Assembly: GCA_023250585.1 (NCBI GenBank)
Contig: JAHFAK010000047.1
Span: 1-15,974, forward strand
Direction: 5' to 3'
DNA length: 15,974 nt
Origin: Deltaproteobacteria bacterium
GTDB taxonomy: Bacteria; Bdellovibrionota_F; JAHFAK01
A program made the position numbers and the translations under genes. Positions 15,229 to 15,974 of this stretch are shown in pieces. The stretch's first letter is position 1. Each line of letters begins with the position of its first letter. The notes under the pieces are model-generated. The model was not told the DNA's origin and made no database searches. It saw only the letters and a program-made list of their open reading frames with translations.

Positions 15229-15974
15229 TAAGATAAAAGTATTAGAAAGATTAATTGCAGTAGCACTCATTATGGTTCAATCTCAACCTACTTTTAGCAA
15301 TGATTTTCTTTTTGACCGTGTTTCTGATCGTTTTCCTGATCTTTGTTCAGGAGTTCATGTATGTAGCGTGGGTGATTACAAAATTTGTGATTGCGGAGGA
15401 GAAGATGTTCCTGAAACAACTAATAACGAGCCTGGGCAAGTAAAGGGCAGCTCACCGAAAAATAATAGTGATAAAAAAACATCATTGTCTCATGATGATG
15501 ATACTTTTAAAGATGATGATTCACGTGAAGAAGGATCTCAATCATCGAAAGAACCTCAAGGAAAATCATCGGGAAAACGCAACCAAGAACAAGAAGCAAC
15601 CTATATAGCAGAAATTAAAACTATTGAAGCAAAAAATGAGAATATCGTTAAAGCAAAACAAATAAGTCAGGAGCACATACAAGAAAATAAAGGAACATTA
15701 AAAAATGAAAGTAGTCGACTCAATGTTTTTAATAACGTATCTCTATCTGGACAACAAATAACTTCAAATTTTCAACACACCGATGAAACAATACTAAAAG
15801 TTCGACAAAATACAAACTCCTTCAAAAGCTCTTTTGAAGGATCGTCTTCTATCTTAGATAGTGAGCTCGAATCATTAAAAAGAACTTTTCAAGATACACA
15901 AAACGAAGCACTCATAGGTATGCGTAAAAGCTATGTCAATTCCTTCAAAGAGAATTTGTCTCGCGCATCCAATA
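15212..15974 (+). CDS. Exported protein with Cys cluster and long helical region, 3' end missing (254 aa visible)
   Basis: The frame starts at the ATG at 15212, inside the end of the previous gene, and is open to the last base. Residues 1-29 look like a signal peptide (MKKPINKIKVLERLIAVALIMVQS, cleavage near FSN), though its hydrophobic run is short. A cluster of four Cys follows (45, 51, 59, 61; CSGVHVC, CDC), then a disordered, charged stretch of about 70 residues with two DDD runs (95-97, 101-103) and many Ser, Lys and Glu. From about 128 it becomes helical and Gln/Asn/Ser-rich, resembling a long rod. I cannot place it in a family. An in-frame Met further in (15272) would lose most of the signal peptide, so the overlapping start is preferred. 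The remaining domains lie beyond the window. Confidence 0.75.
   Translation, partial: MKKPINKIKVLERLIAVALIMVQSQPTFSNDFLFDRVSDRFPDLCSGVHVCSVGDYKICDCGGEDVPETTNNEPGQVKGSSPKNNSDKKTSLSHDDDTFKDDDSREEGSQSSKEPQGKSSGKRNQEQEATYIAEIKTIEAKNENIVKAKQISQEHIQENKGTLKNESSRLNVFNNVSLSGQQITSNFQHTDETILKVRQNTNSFKSSFEGSSSILDSELESLKRTFQDTQNEALIGMRKSYVNSFKENLSRASN

Overview
The window reads as a bacterial, AT-rich, accessory-type segment. AGGAGG-type ribosome binding sites, signal peptides, two-component proteins and two full-consensus sigma-54 (-24/-12) promoters point to a Gram-negative-type bacterium. The giant kinase/ATPase/TPR protein and the thrombospondin type 3 repeat protein suggest a lineage rich in signalling genes, but the sequence does not let me name a phylum. 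I see no tRNA, rRNA or CRISPR array.

Layout. (1) 2-3349 (+): 3' part of a large Ser/Thr kinase / degenerate cyclase-like / AAA ATPase / TPR signalling protein. (2) 3441-4136 (+): small exported protein of unknown function. (3) 4123-5970 (-): membrane-anchored Ca-binding thrombospondin type 3 repeat protein, converging with the previous gene and overlapping it by 14 bp. (4) 6113-11590 (-): a signalling module made of an NtrC-type sigma-54 activator, an EamA permease fused to a LivK-type periplasmic binding protein, and a hybrid sensor kinase with a C-terminal receiver domain. (5) 11591-12266: intergenic region with a GC-rich hairpin island that looks like an IS200/IS605 end, then a sigma-54 promoter with a consensus IHF site. 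(6) 12267 to the window end (+): four tightly packed genes for exported proteins, three of them with coiled coil or long helices, none recognisable; the last runs off the window.

How it may work together (inference). The binding protein senses a ligand outside the inner membrane, the hybrid kinase relays the signal, and the sigma-54 activator switches on two promoters. One (10078-10093) drives the permease-binding protein fusion and the kinase, so the sensing unit would be autoregulated. The other (12186-12201) drives the secreted-protein operon. Each is a full match to TGGCAYRNNNNTTGCW, lies in an intergenic gap and sits about 50 nt upstream of a well supported start codon. This sensor-regulator-secreted operon arrangement, with the transporter/binding-protein fusion, is the best candidate in the window for an undescribed system.
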